64,000 bases of DNA from Saprolegnia diclina VS20 (Eukaryota; Oomycota; Saprolegniomycetes; Saprolegniales; Saprolegniaceae), in NCBI RefSeq assembly GCF_000281045.1, contig NW_008246090.1:266392-330391 (forward strand), written 5' to 3'. A program made the position numbers and the translations under genes. The notes below the pieces were generated by a model. That model was not told the DNA's origin and searched no databases. It saw only the letters and a list, made by a program, of their open reading frames with translations. This document shows, piece by piece, positions 31,698 through 40,243 of the stretch (the first letter of the stretch is position 1; every line of letters begins with the position of its first letter).

Positions 31698-32837
31698 TTA
31701 GGGCAACGGCTCCGAGGCGTCGCCGACGCGGCGCAGATGCAAGTAGGCGTCCGTGCCATACCCTTCCATCGAGATGATTTGGAGATCACCGCCAAAGTAC
31801 CGCGTGAGAAGGCGGCTGATCGGGAGGCCGTACCCGAGACCGGCGAGGGGCGACTCGCCGCCAAAGTCCATCGGCATCGACTCGCCGACCATCGAGTCAA
31901 AGGCTTGCGAGTTGGCGGTCGTGTACATGTAGCTCCAGATGCGCGGGAGGGCCGAGCGCGGAATACCGCCGCCTTCGTCCGAGATCTTGAGGCTCACGTC
32001 TTCGTTCTGGTCTCCGTCGGCGACAATGAGCTTGATCGCGGGCAAGGCGTTGTCGACGCCGTGGAACTCGACGACCGCACGCATCGAGTTCTTCATGACC
32101 TCGAAGAGCATGTGGTGCAAATGACTTGGCACATACGGCATGGTGAAGTTGCAGTCACCATGCAGCTCGACGTCCGGCGCGTCGCCATATTGTCGGATGC
32201 ACATGTGTCGGGCCATGTCGACGGCCGCGAGCGCGACCTCGGCCGGCGACGTCGCTTCGCAGATGCAGCCGACCCAGCCGTCTTCCTTCTCGTGGAGCGC
32301 AATGTGCTGGCCCATGAGCATGCGGATGCCAATGCGACTGAGGTAGAAGCCATCCAGGAACGAGTGCAAGTCGATCATGTCGGCCATGGAAATACCGAGG
32401 TCGCCCTTGGCCTCGGCGGCGCTCATGGCCTGCTTGAGCTCGTGCACGCCGCGGGCCATCGTAAAGAGCGTCGCATTGTGGCGGTCCTTGATCGACTCGA
32501 TCATCGACGTGAAGCGTCGCTCGTCGGCCGCGGTCTGCACCTTTGGAAAGGCGAGGAGCTCTTCCATCGAGTGGATATACCACTCCTTGACTTGGCGCAC
32601 GGACGGCATTTGGCAGAGCCCGTACGGCAGCGTGTCGAGGTCCTTGACGCGATGGGCGTACCGGATCGGCATCTCGTGGTGGAGGAACTTGGCGCTGTGG
32701 ATGAGCTTGGCCGGCGTGATGTCGGTGCCAAACTCGAGGAGCTCCTGCAGCGTCACGCCATTCTGCGGCTTGGCCGCGTACTCCATGACGCGGTGCATGG
32801 TCGACGTCTTCTTCATCGCTGTCCTTGCGTTCTGCAT
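31698..32837 (-). CDS. Mitochondrial pyruvate dehydrogenase kinase/BCKD kinase family
   Basis: Single exon; 379 aa from 32837 or 406 aa from the upstream in-frame ATG at 32918. The N-terminal helical bundle (VTLQELLEFGTD, RYAHRVKDLDTLPYGL) is followed by a GHKL ATPase domain with the N-box EVMKNSMRAVVE, the G1 box SDEGGGIPRS, and GLGYGLPISRLLTRYFGG. These kinases phosphorylate and switch off the E1 subunit of pyruvate or branched-chain ketoacid dehydrogenase in the mitochondrial matrix. The N-terminal extension from 32918 has basic and hydroxylated residues and could be part of the targeting sequence. The choice between PDK and BCKDK is not settled; PDK is favoured. Confidence 0.92.
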   Translation of the reverse strand: MQNARTAMKKTSTMHRVMEYAAKPQNGVTLQELLEFGTDITPAKLIHSAKFLHHEMPIRYAHRVKDLDTLPYGLCQMPSVRQVKEWYIHSMEELLAFPKVQTAADERRFTSMIESIKDRHNATLFTMARGVHELKQAMSAAEAKGDLGISMADMIDLHSFLDGFYLSRIGIRMLMGQHIALHEKEDGWVGCICEATSPAEVALAAVDMARHMCIRQYGDAPDVELHGDCNFTMPYVPSHLHHMLFEVMKNSMRAVVEFHGVDNALPAIKLIVADGDQNEDVSLKISDEGGGIPRSALPRIWSYMYTTANSQAFDSMVGESMPMDFGGESPLAGLGYGLPISRLLTRYFGGDLQIISMEGYGTDAYLHLRRVGDASEPLP

Positions 32838-33896
32838 GCTTGCTTGGTGGTAGTTTTCGGAATATGCTCGCGACCCCGCGGCCCGATTGCGCAGCCCCTC
32901 TCGCTTTTCATATATCATATTTCACAGGATCTACACGGTGATTGGCTGGAGCTCGAAACCAGGTGGCCGACAGCTGTGCGTCACAGAAATTCTTGTGGCA
33001 CAGCCGCACAAAGACCCTGCGCATCATTGACATGTCGGGCTTTATACCGCCACCTGGCCCGACGGAAGACTAATTTGTTGCAATTTGTGTACAAATTTTA
33101 CACCAACGGCGAGGCTAGTCGTTTTCTACTAAACTGTACACGGGATATTGGTCGCTCACTGGCTGCTGGACGTTGCTGCTTTCGAAGAACGGTCGACAAA
33201 AGCGACTGGAGAGCCGTGCATGAACGCTACGAGGACGTATCTTTGGCTCGGATGCGTGAGGACCAAGACCGACGTTGCTCGGTCGACATTGAAGTGCAAC
33301 TTGGCGAAGCGTCTTTGTGGATGCAACGACCACTTTGACCGACTTGGGTGCCCATCACGGTCGGATTACACGGCAGTCTTGGGTGCGGGGATCGCATGCC
33401 GCTTGAAGAAGAAGCCTTCGTGTCGCTATGCAGCGAGGACCGAGAAGCCATTCGCATCGGTAGCCAAGCCGTGCCGGCGAGGTGCGTGATACTTCATGGC
33501 GCTAACGCGAAGAGGCGCCGCGTGGTGCGCTAGAGCTGGCTAGCGGTTGCGCACACGCTGGCTTTCGAGCGAGCAGCAGCTGCGGCCGTATCGCGCACGT
33601 GTTCTAGAATTCGAAAGATCATCAACTATACCTGCAATCGCACGACTCGTTGGCCTGCGACAAGTCCAAGCGAGGGCCTTCGCCACGCTTCGCTTCGAGG
33701 TGCGTCAGTCTCAGTCTCCCCCCGCAACAATGGTTGCTCGTCCGTCACCCATGCGCCAGCCGCCTGCATCCTCGCAATGCACGCAGTTTGACCCACGGAA
33801 TCAGTAGATATCCACAGCCATCGGCGAACGACCAGGACTTGATGTGCACCACGACACACGACATGCTCTGAAGTGGGACGCTTTGGCTACAGCGCA
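32838..33896. other. Long intergenic region upstream of PDK
   Basis: About 1 kb with no convincing gene. Open frames (for example 33148-33489, plus) are Cys- and Arg-rich with no family and atypical codon use. Confidence 0.4.
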
Positions 33897-34304
33897 TCAG
33901 CGGAAGGATGTACCGCAGTGTTCTCGTGCTCGGCGAGGCCAATTTGCTTGCCCCTTCTTCCGCTTGACCACATGGGCTTCCTCCATCTCCGCTGCCGCAT
34001 CCAACACTGCGCCCGCAAGGCAAGATAATATCTTGCGTTGCTGAATATTGTTCAGCATAATCCGATGACGAGATGAAAACAATCTGGTCCTCATTGGTGC
34101 TGTATCTGAGGGCTTGAGAGCGCGAGATCGAAGGTTCTCGACAACCGATGCGACGTCGTCTGGTTGTTGCCGGCCGTTGGGGTACATAGCGTTAGGAATT
34201 GCATTTGGATTCGAAGGATTCGGGGGAAGTACGTGCTCCATACATCGCGATGCCAAAGCCTTTGAGATCTTAGTCGCCAGCAAGCGATCGCCTTGCTCGA
34301 CCAT
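33897..34304 (-). CDS. Possible small gene divergent from the Rab gene (low confidence)
   Basis: A 135-codon frame begins MVEQGDRLLATKISKALASR and ends in a Lys/Arg-rich tail. Codon use is less GC-rich at third positions than the certain genes, and no family is recognised. Its position 56 bp from the GTATCCGGAC motif shared with the Rab start makes a divergent promoter plausible. It might be non-coding upstream DNA. Confidence 0.3.
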   Translation of the reverse strand: MVEQGDRLLATKISKALASRCMEHVLPPNPSNPNAIPNAMYPNGRQQPDDVASVVENLRSRALKPSDTAPMRTRLFSSRHRIMLNNIQQRKILSCLAGAVLDAAAEMEEAHVVKRKKGQANWPRRAREHCGTSFR

Positions 34305-34359
34305 CGCAACCCGGACGAGTGCGATCTTTGCGATCTTCGTGGCAACTTCAACTTGGGTC

Positions 34360-34369
34360 GTATCCGGAC
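34360..34369 (+). promoter_or_regulatory. Recurrent upstream motif GTATCCGGAC
   Basis: 36 bp upstream of the Rab start codon, followed by a degenerate ACCGGAA. Confidence 0.5.
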
Positions 34370-34404
34370 ATTTACCGGAAATCCTCTGCATCGTACGTTT
34401 TGCG

Positions 34405-35016
34405 ATGGTCTTCGTCACGCTCAAGTACATCATCATCGGCGACTCGGAGGTCGGGAAGAGCTCGCTGCTGCTGCAGTTCACCGAGCAGACGTTCGTGGGC
34501 ACGCATGACCTCACGATCGGCGTCGAGTTTGGCGCCAAGCTCCTCGACCTCGACAGCCGCAAGGTGAAGCTCGAGATCTGGGACACGGCCGGGCAAGAGA
34601 CGTTCCTCTCCATTACGCGCTCGTACTATCGCGGCGCCGACGGCGTCCTCCTCGTGTACGACATTGGCAAGCGCGATAGCTTTCTCCATCTCGGCCGGTG
34701 GCTGCAAGAGTGCCAGCAAAACTGCATGAACTCCGGCCTCGAGATCATGGTCGTCGGCATGAAGGCCGACTTGCCGCCCGAGCAGCGCCAAGTGTCATCG
34801 AACGAGGCCGCCGAGTGGGCGGCGCGCCATGGGCTGCACTTTATCGAAGCCTCGGCCAAGACGGCGCAGAACGTCGAGAAGGTCTTTGTCGAGACCGCGA
34901 CGACCATCCTGCGCAACTTTGACGCGGCGAATCCGAGCCCGGGGCCGCCCAGCGTCGCTAAGATCTCGCTCAACGACAAGGTTGCGCCCGTCAAGCCGCC
35001 GACCGAGTGCTGCTAA
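34405..35016 (+). CDS. Rab2-like small GTPase with atypical G4 motif
   Basis: Single exon, 203 aa. G1 is GDSEVGKSS, the switch region reads FVGTHDLTIGVEFGAK (the Rab2 pattern), G3 is WDTAGQE, and G5 is EASAKT; a C-terminal CC would be geranylgeranylated. The G4 position, normally NKxD, reads MKAD (VVGMKADLP): the Asn that contacts guanine is replaced by Met while the Asp is kept. Rab2 proteins act at the ER-Golgi and in late endosome/autophagosome fusion. The substitution may lower nucleotide affinity or shift cycling; whether it is a functional variant is unknown. Confidence 0.9.
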   Translation: MVFVTLKYIIIGDSEVGKSSLLLQFTEQTFVGTHDLTIGVEFGAKLLDLDSRKVKLEIWDTAGQETFLSITRSYYRGADGVLLVYDIGKRDSFLHLGRWLQECQQNCMNSGLEIMVVGMKADLPPEQRQVSSNEAAEWAARHGLHFIEASAKTAQNVEKVFVETATTILRNFDAANPSPGPPSVAKISLNDKVAPVKPPTECC

Positions 35017-35108
35017 TATCCCTCCTCGTCCTATAACAATATTAAAGATACGAGGTTGCATCGCCGAGCTTGCCACGACATATAAAAAGACAGAGGTCAT
35101 TGAGTTTT

Positions 35109-35981
35109 ATGTTCCCCCGCCACTTTGCCTCACGCTCCGTCCGCTTCCTGCGCGCTTGGATGACGACGACGACGATGGCACCCAAGGCGCTCATTCCTGT
35201 GGTATGACCGAGTCCTTTTGCTGTATCAACGCCATGCCTTTGGTGCCAGGCCAACGGCAGCGAAGAGATCGAGACCGTGTGCCTCCAAGACGTGCTGGTC
35301 CGTGGCGGCGTGCAGGTACAAGCCAAGTCCTGCGATCCGCCACAGCTCATACGCGACGGCGTAGGTCACGCTCGCGTCCGTGACCAGCGACAAGCTCGTC
35401 AAGATGTCGCGCGGACTCCAGATTCACGCCGACGCGGTCCTCGACGAGTGCGTCGAGACGGCGTACGACTTGATCGTGCTCCCTGGGGTCCTCGTCTTTT
35501 GCTGTCTTTGGGTACGAAGCGCCTGCGTTGCTAGGGCCTCCCGGGTGCCAACCATCTCCGCGACTGCCCAACCTTGATCGAGATGCTGCGCAAGCAAAAG
35601 GAGAGCGGCAAGTACTACGGCGCGATCTGCGCGGCGCCGGCCGTGGTTCTGCACACACACAACGTACGTCCAGCAACGACGCTCACCACATAGCGTGACG
35701 CATGTACCCATGTAGCTGCTCGTGGGCCCTTCGGCGACGGCGTACCCAGCCTTTGCCGACAAGATGCCCAACACCGTGTACGCGGCCCAGCGCGTCGTCG
35801 TGCACGGCAACTGCATCACGAGCCAAGGTCTTTCTTTGCATTCAATGTACTCTCGGATCGGCTCACGCTTGGATACGTAGGCCCTGGCACGGCGATGGAA
35901 ATGGGCATCGAGCTCGTGCGCTTGCTGCAAGGCGACGAGACGGCCAAGGCGGTCGCGGCCGGCCTCTTGTTTGCGTCGTAG
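35109..35981 (+). CDS. DJ-1/PfpI family protein, probably mitochondrial
   Basis: Six exons (35109-35201, 35250-35315, 35365-35487, 35535-35663, 35716-35827, 35881-35981), 207 aa. The core starts MAPKALIPVANGSEEIE; the catalytic cysteine is in GAICAAPAV, with the glutamate in NGSEEIE and the LPGGLPGA and HGNCITSQGPGTAMEMG loops conserved. The frame is open back to an ATG at 35109, giving a basic, hydroxylated leader (MFPRHFASRSVRFLRAW) typical of a mitochondrial presequence. DJ-1 proteins protect against oxidative stress and carbonyl damage. If translation starts at 35160 or 35175 the protein would be cytosolic. Confidence 0.92.
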
Positions 35982-35985
35982 AGCG

Positions 35986-36863
35986 TTAGTCGTATCGCTT
36001 GTGAATGCCATGCGAGGATGTGGCCACGTGCCAGAGGGTCGAGACGAGTAGCCCGAGGGTGTGGCCGTACACACCTCCGTACACGCAGGGCAGCGGCCAT
36101 TGCTAAGGCGGCCCGTGAGAGGACTGGAATGGACAAGAGACGTTCGCACCTGCCACGGTCGGTCCCAATCCAACGGAAGGAGGAGCGCTCCGATGTAGGC
36201 GCCAAAGAGCGTGCCCAGAAAGGTGCACGTCGCTTGCTGCTCATCGTGGGAGCGCCACCTACAGGCATATGCAGCGATACGGAGGCGCAGAGTCGATGGG
36301 ATCATCCTACCGTTGGTGCAACACTGTCTCGACGTACGAGTCGAACGAGGCGAGGCCGACAGCGGTCGTCAAAGGCAGGACGCAGAGGAACGCAAGCAAC
36401 GTAGCAAGCATGAGTGTTCGATCTATGAGGCTGGTACCGCGTTGGATATGGCCAAGAGAGCGATGTGGACGTACTCGAGGACGGGTGCCCCGAAAAAGAT
36501 GAGGACCACGTGAAAGAGCGCGATGGCTGCGATCGTGATCGCAACGCTCGCGCCAGCACGGCGAAGGCTCGCCTGCGAATCAATGTGGGACAAGCGCTAT
36601 GCAGTGTTTAGAGTACCTGGGGCGAGAGGAGCGGGTACAGGACATGCAGTACGAGCATGAGCATGACGACGACGCCCGTGACGATGCCGAGGTTGGCAGG
36701 GTGACGGTCTTCTAGAGCGCCGAGGGCCCTAGCGCCAGCATGAGCCCATGCTACGGTCATCTGATAGCAGGCCGTACGTCCATGTTGGTAGTCCGAGGAC
36801 AGCAAGGCAGACCGCCAGACCTTGCGCGGTGGCGGCGCCGACTACACTCGACGTCGAGACCAT
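35986..36863 (-). CDS. PIGF: PIG-F subunit of GPI ethanolamine-phosphate transferase
   Basis: Exons 36778-36863, 36617-36728, ~36475-36572, ~36311-36422, 36150-36258 and 35986-36102 encode about 210 aa of multi-spanning membrane protein. The marks of PIG-F are FFGAPVLE in the middle and TFLGTLFGAYIGALLLPLDWDRPWQ... (here quoted only as GALLLPLDWDRPWQQWPLP) near the end, followed by a GHTLGLLVSTLW helix. PIG-F partners PIG-O and PIG-G to add ethanolamine phosphate to GPI anchors in the ER. The junction between the third and fourth exons does not keep frame with any GT-AG splice I can find (one base off), so that part is approximate. Its stop is 4 bp from the DJ-1 stop. Confidence 0.8.
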
Positions 36864-36947
36864 TGTAGTGTGAATTTCGGAATTCAAACGTCCGAATCCT
36901 AATTTGAATCGTTGGGCAAAACCGAATTTCCTTGTTTGAAATTGGGT

Positions 36948-36960
36948 TTTATCCGATAAA
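36948..36960 (+). promoter_or_regulatory. Palindromic TTTATCCGATAAA between PIG-F and SF3A3
   Basis: Near-palindrome in the 178-bp divergent promoter of PIG-F and SF3A3, 81 bp upstream of SF3A3; resembles the TCCGGATAA variants elsewhere but lacks one G. Confidence 0.3.
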
Positions 36961-37041
36961 GTACGCTGTCCAAGTCGCATTTCCGCGGGATATGGCACGG
37001 GATTGGTTGGCTTGTTTCTGCGGTCTCTCGCCTCCGCCAGC

Positions 37042-38812
37042 ATGTCGTCGTCTACCTTGGAGCTGCTCCGCGCCGGCCATGAAGACATTGAGAGCTTCGA
37101 GCGCGCGATCGTCTCGATCCTCAATGAGAAGCCTCGTAACGTACGTCCTCGCGCTCCCGGCCTCGGCCTCATGCGATCGATATGTAGCACAAGGCGCGCG
37201 TGCTTCATGGCCACAAGGTGAGCCAGCTCTTGGACAACGTGACCGCGCGCAGCCGCGAGGTGCTCGACCTGTACGACGACAAGGAAGGAGCGTTCAAGGA
37301 AGAGATCGACACGCTGCATGGGCGCGCCAACTTTACGTCGTTTTACGACCAGCTCAAAAACATCCGCGAGTTCCACCGCAAGTACCCGACCGTCGAGGTC
37401 TCGCACGAGCCGTCGTCGCTGGATGCGGCCATGGACCCGACCGTCGAGGTGCGTCCTTCGTACGATCGTGACGGTTGTAGCTCATTTTGTCATGCAGTTT
37501 TCCGGCGAAGAGCGCTTTGGCAAGTACCTCGACTTGCACGCGTTCCATACGCAGTTTCTCAACCTGCCGGTCTTTGCAAGGTACCTCCTATCTATATGTG
37601 TGATGACGCTCATGGACTGCGAATGCTAGTGTCAACAAGATGAAGACGGCCGACACGACCAAGGTCCAGCGCGGCCGCACGCCCGAGTACATTGACGCGC
37701 CCGTCGACTATATCTCGTACCTCGGGCGGTTTGCGCAGTTCCACAAGATCCCAGAGGCCGCGAAACTCTCGGACACGCGCTACGAAGCGTACTTGAACGA
37801 CCTCCTGGCGTACTTGAAGGACTTTTACCGCCGCACGCAGCCGCTCGTCGACCTCGACGACGTCGTGCTCGACGCTCAGACGCAGTTTGAGAAGGACTGG
37901 GCGCGGCACACCGTCCAAGGCTGGGCGACATCTCTCAATACGTCGTCGGCAACGTACTGCAAAGCCTGCAACAAGCAGTTTGCGTCCGACGCGGTCTTCA
38001 ACGGCCATCTCAAGGGCAAGAAGCACATCAAGGCAGCCGAGGTACCTCTATTTCCCTTCGTTTCACCGCCATATGTATCGATTGTAGCAACTCAAGCAGC
38101 GCGAGGCGACGGGCGAACCCGCGAGCGACAGCCGCAAGGGCCTCGCCCACCTCGAGGCGCAGATTCGGACGCTTGTGGGGCTGCTCACGGAGGTTGTTCA
38201 CGCCACGATTTCGTTCCTCGAGCTCAAGCAGACGCGGACACCGGAGGAGCTCCAGGCTGAGATCCTCGAAGAAGAGGACGATGCGCTCTCGGACGTCGAG
38301 GTCGACAACGACAAGGTCGACGACGACGACGAGCAGCCGTTCTACAACCCGCTCAACTTGCCGCTCGGCTGGGACGGCAAGCCGATTCCATACTGGCTCT
38401 ACAAGCTCCACGGCCTCGGTGTCGAGTTTACGTGCGAGATCTGCGGCAACCACAGCTACTGGGGCCGGCGGGACTTTGACCGGCATTTTCAGCAGTGGCG
38501 ACACGCCCACGGCATGCGCTGCCTCGGGATCCCCAACACCAAGCACTTTCACGATATCACCTCGATGGCCGACGCCCTTGCGCGTACGAAGCGCCTCTGG
38601 CTTGTCTCGACTCACGATCTCTCTAGTGTACGAGAAGCTCAAGGAGCAGCTCGAGAAGGAGACGTGGAGCAAGGCCAACGAAGAAGAGTTTGAAGACTCG
38701 GAAGGCAACGTCCTCAACAAAAAGGTATGGAACATGCGCCGACCATCGTACGTCCAACGTGACAATACTCGGGTAGACGTACGAGGATCTGTCGCGCCAA
38801 GGCTTGTTGTGA
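37042..38812 (+). CDS. SF3A3: Splicing factor 3A subunit 3 (SF3a60/Prp9)
   Basis: Seven exons (37042-37140, 37188-37448, 37498-37580, 37630-38041, 38088-38583, 38627-38724, 38777-38812), 494 aa against about 500 in animals. N-terminal helices are followed by FSGEERFGKYLDLH, an internal C2H2 finger (YCKACNKQF...HLKGKKH), an acidic linker, the GWDGKPIPYWLYKLHGLG segment, and the C-terminal matrin-type zinc finger CEICGNHSYWGRRDFDRHF. The last exon restores the family's typical ending TYEDLSRQGLL. SF3A is part of the U2 snRNP and is needed for prespliceosome formation in the nucleus. The gene shares a 178-bp divergent promoter with PIG-F. Confidence 0.95.
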
Positions 38813-39193
38813 GGATCCGCACGACCACCGAGGAGGATGCCCTAATCCACGCACTATTTTTTCTCGTGGTCGTCCGAGTTGTCTTCTTGTCACTGCCCGA
38901 GGCACATGACGTCGTGGGAGCGACGCCTTGTACTATGAGGGTCAGCACGTCGCCGTGCATGGGCCGTCGGCGCAGCTCGACGCCGACTCTGACATAGGTA
39001 GAGAGAAAGAGCTCTCGCTGTGTGCGCGTCCCTATGGTGCCATCCAAGTCGATTCTACATCGTGTCGATCGACTACGCATGCCTGCGACGACTCTGCCCT
39101 GCAACGCTACACGCAAGAAACACACTTCGAGACTGGCGAAATGCCAAGAGCATGAATTAACGAGTTACGTGTGGTGCCCTTGGGGTTGGTTGG
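38813..39193. other. Intergenic region
   Basis: Between the convergent SF3A3 and tail-anchored protein genes; nothing is recognised in it. Confidence 0.4.
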
Positions 39194-39619
39194 CTAACAA
39201 GCAGCGTGGAGCTTGAGCGTGAAGTAGGCGATCGCGATCGCCATGGCGGCAATGCAGCCGCCGACGAGGACATTAGCGGACACGCCGCTGGGCGCGACGA
39301 CCGGATCGTCGCTTGCCTTGGCGACCGCCATGTCCGGAAAGAGCCACTGCAAGCCTTCCTGGAGGTGCGCTTCGTCGGCCGCCTCGCCCGACCGGTGATG
39401 CGCCATTTGCTGGTGCAGGTTCGTTTTCGAGAAGAGACCGGCGCGTAGAGCGGTCGGTGACCCCGCCGGAGCATCGTCGTTGGCAGCCGCCGGAAACAGC
39501 GACGCGATGCGCTTCTGAAGCTCCGCTCCGTCGGCCGCCACTTGCGAGCGGCGGCACGCCATGCGCTGGAGCTGGTCCTCGTCCGAGAGGGGGAACGCGC
39601 TGTGGTCACTGTCGTTCAT
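39194..39619 (-). CDS. Putative tail-anchored membrane protein, 141 aa
   Basis: Single exon starting MNDSDHSAFPLSDEDQL. About 110 polar, helical residues precede a single hydrophobic segment at the very C-terminus (NVLVGGCIAAMAIAIAYFTL) with a short LHAAC luminal end, the layout of tail-anchored proteins such as SNAREs or mitochondrial outer-membrane factors. No SNARE heptads are obvious. The frame is open upstream to 39793. Function unknown. Confidence 0.55.
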   Translation of the reverse strand: MNDSDHSAFPLSDEDQLQRMACRRSQVAADGAELQKRIASLFPAAANDDAPAGSPTALRAGLFSKTNLHQQMAHHRSGEAADEAHLQEGLQWLFPDMAVAKASDDPVVAPSGVSANVLVGGCIAAMAIAIAYFTLKLHAAC

Positions 39620-40243
39620 TACGTGGTCGCAAAACTGCAAGTGAGCAGCGCTGTGGCGGACGAGCCATGACGTGGCGCGCCACTTGCGATTTTTCGAACC
39701 GGCAATTGTCCAATCAAAGGCGGCGGCTTGTCTTGGATCTCGGCCGAAGAAAAAAGTCGTTGCGTATCGAGTTTGAGAGGTTCTCCACTTCAATGACGTA
39801 CACTCTGTCCCGCCACTCGGCGCACGACGTCTTCCTCAGCGCAGCGCTTTGGACGAGAGAGGTGCATAGCCAAACGCTGCAGCTCGCTGCCTCTAGCTAT
39901 TGACGCTCAACGCGTTCGACCTCAATCCAGTCGCAGCAACCGTCCTTGTGCTTGTTCCGACAAGCGAGTATCTCGCCGCGATCTTGCCCTTGCCTGGCGT
40001 GATGCCAAAGGCTGCACGTGATTTCGACGCGACGTCGCCTGTCGCCACTGCATGGAGTGGAATGGCGGCAAGTATAAATTGTTGGAGACCAGAGGAAATC
40101 GAGCACGGACCTTGCGTGGCAATGACCAAGGCCCAAGCTAAGCTTGGCTTTGCGACCAAGCTGCCCAAGGGCGACTAGCTCGTTGAGGACACCGAGCACC
40201 ACCGTCCGTGACTCACGGGTTTCTCGTCATCTTCTTGGTTTTC
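39620..40243. other. Intergenic region with possible minor ORFs
   Basis: Minus-strand frames between 39893 and 40202 could be spliced to a short Cys-rich peptide, but there is no ATG in the best frame. It is left uncalled here and discussed among the findings. Confidence 0.35.

Noticed and set aside
32837..32918. PDK start at the first in-frame ATG (32918)
   Set aside because: Not rejected outright; 32837 was chosen because the extension is short and unconserved, but 32918 could supply the import signal.
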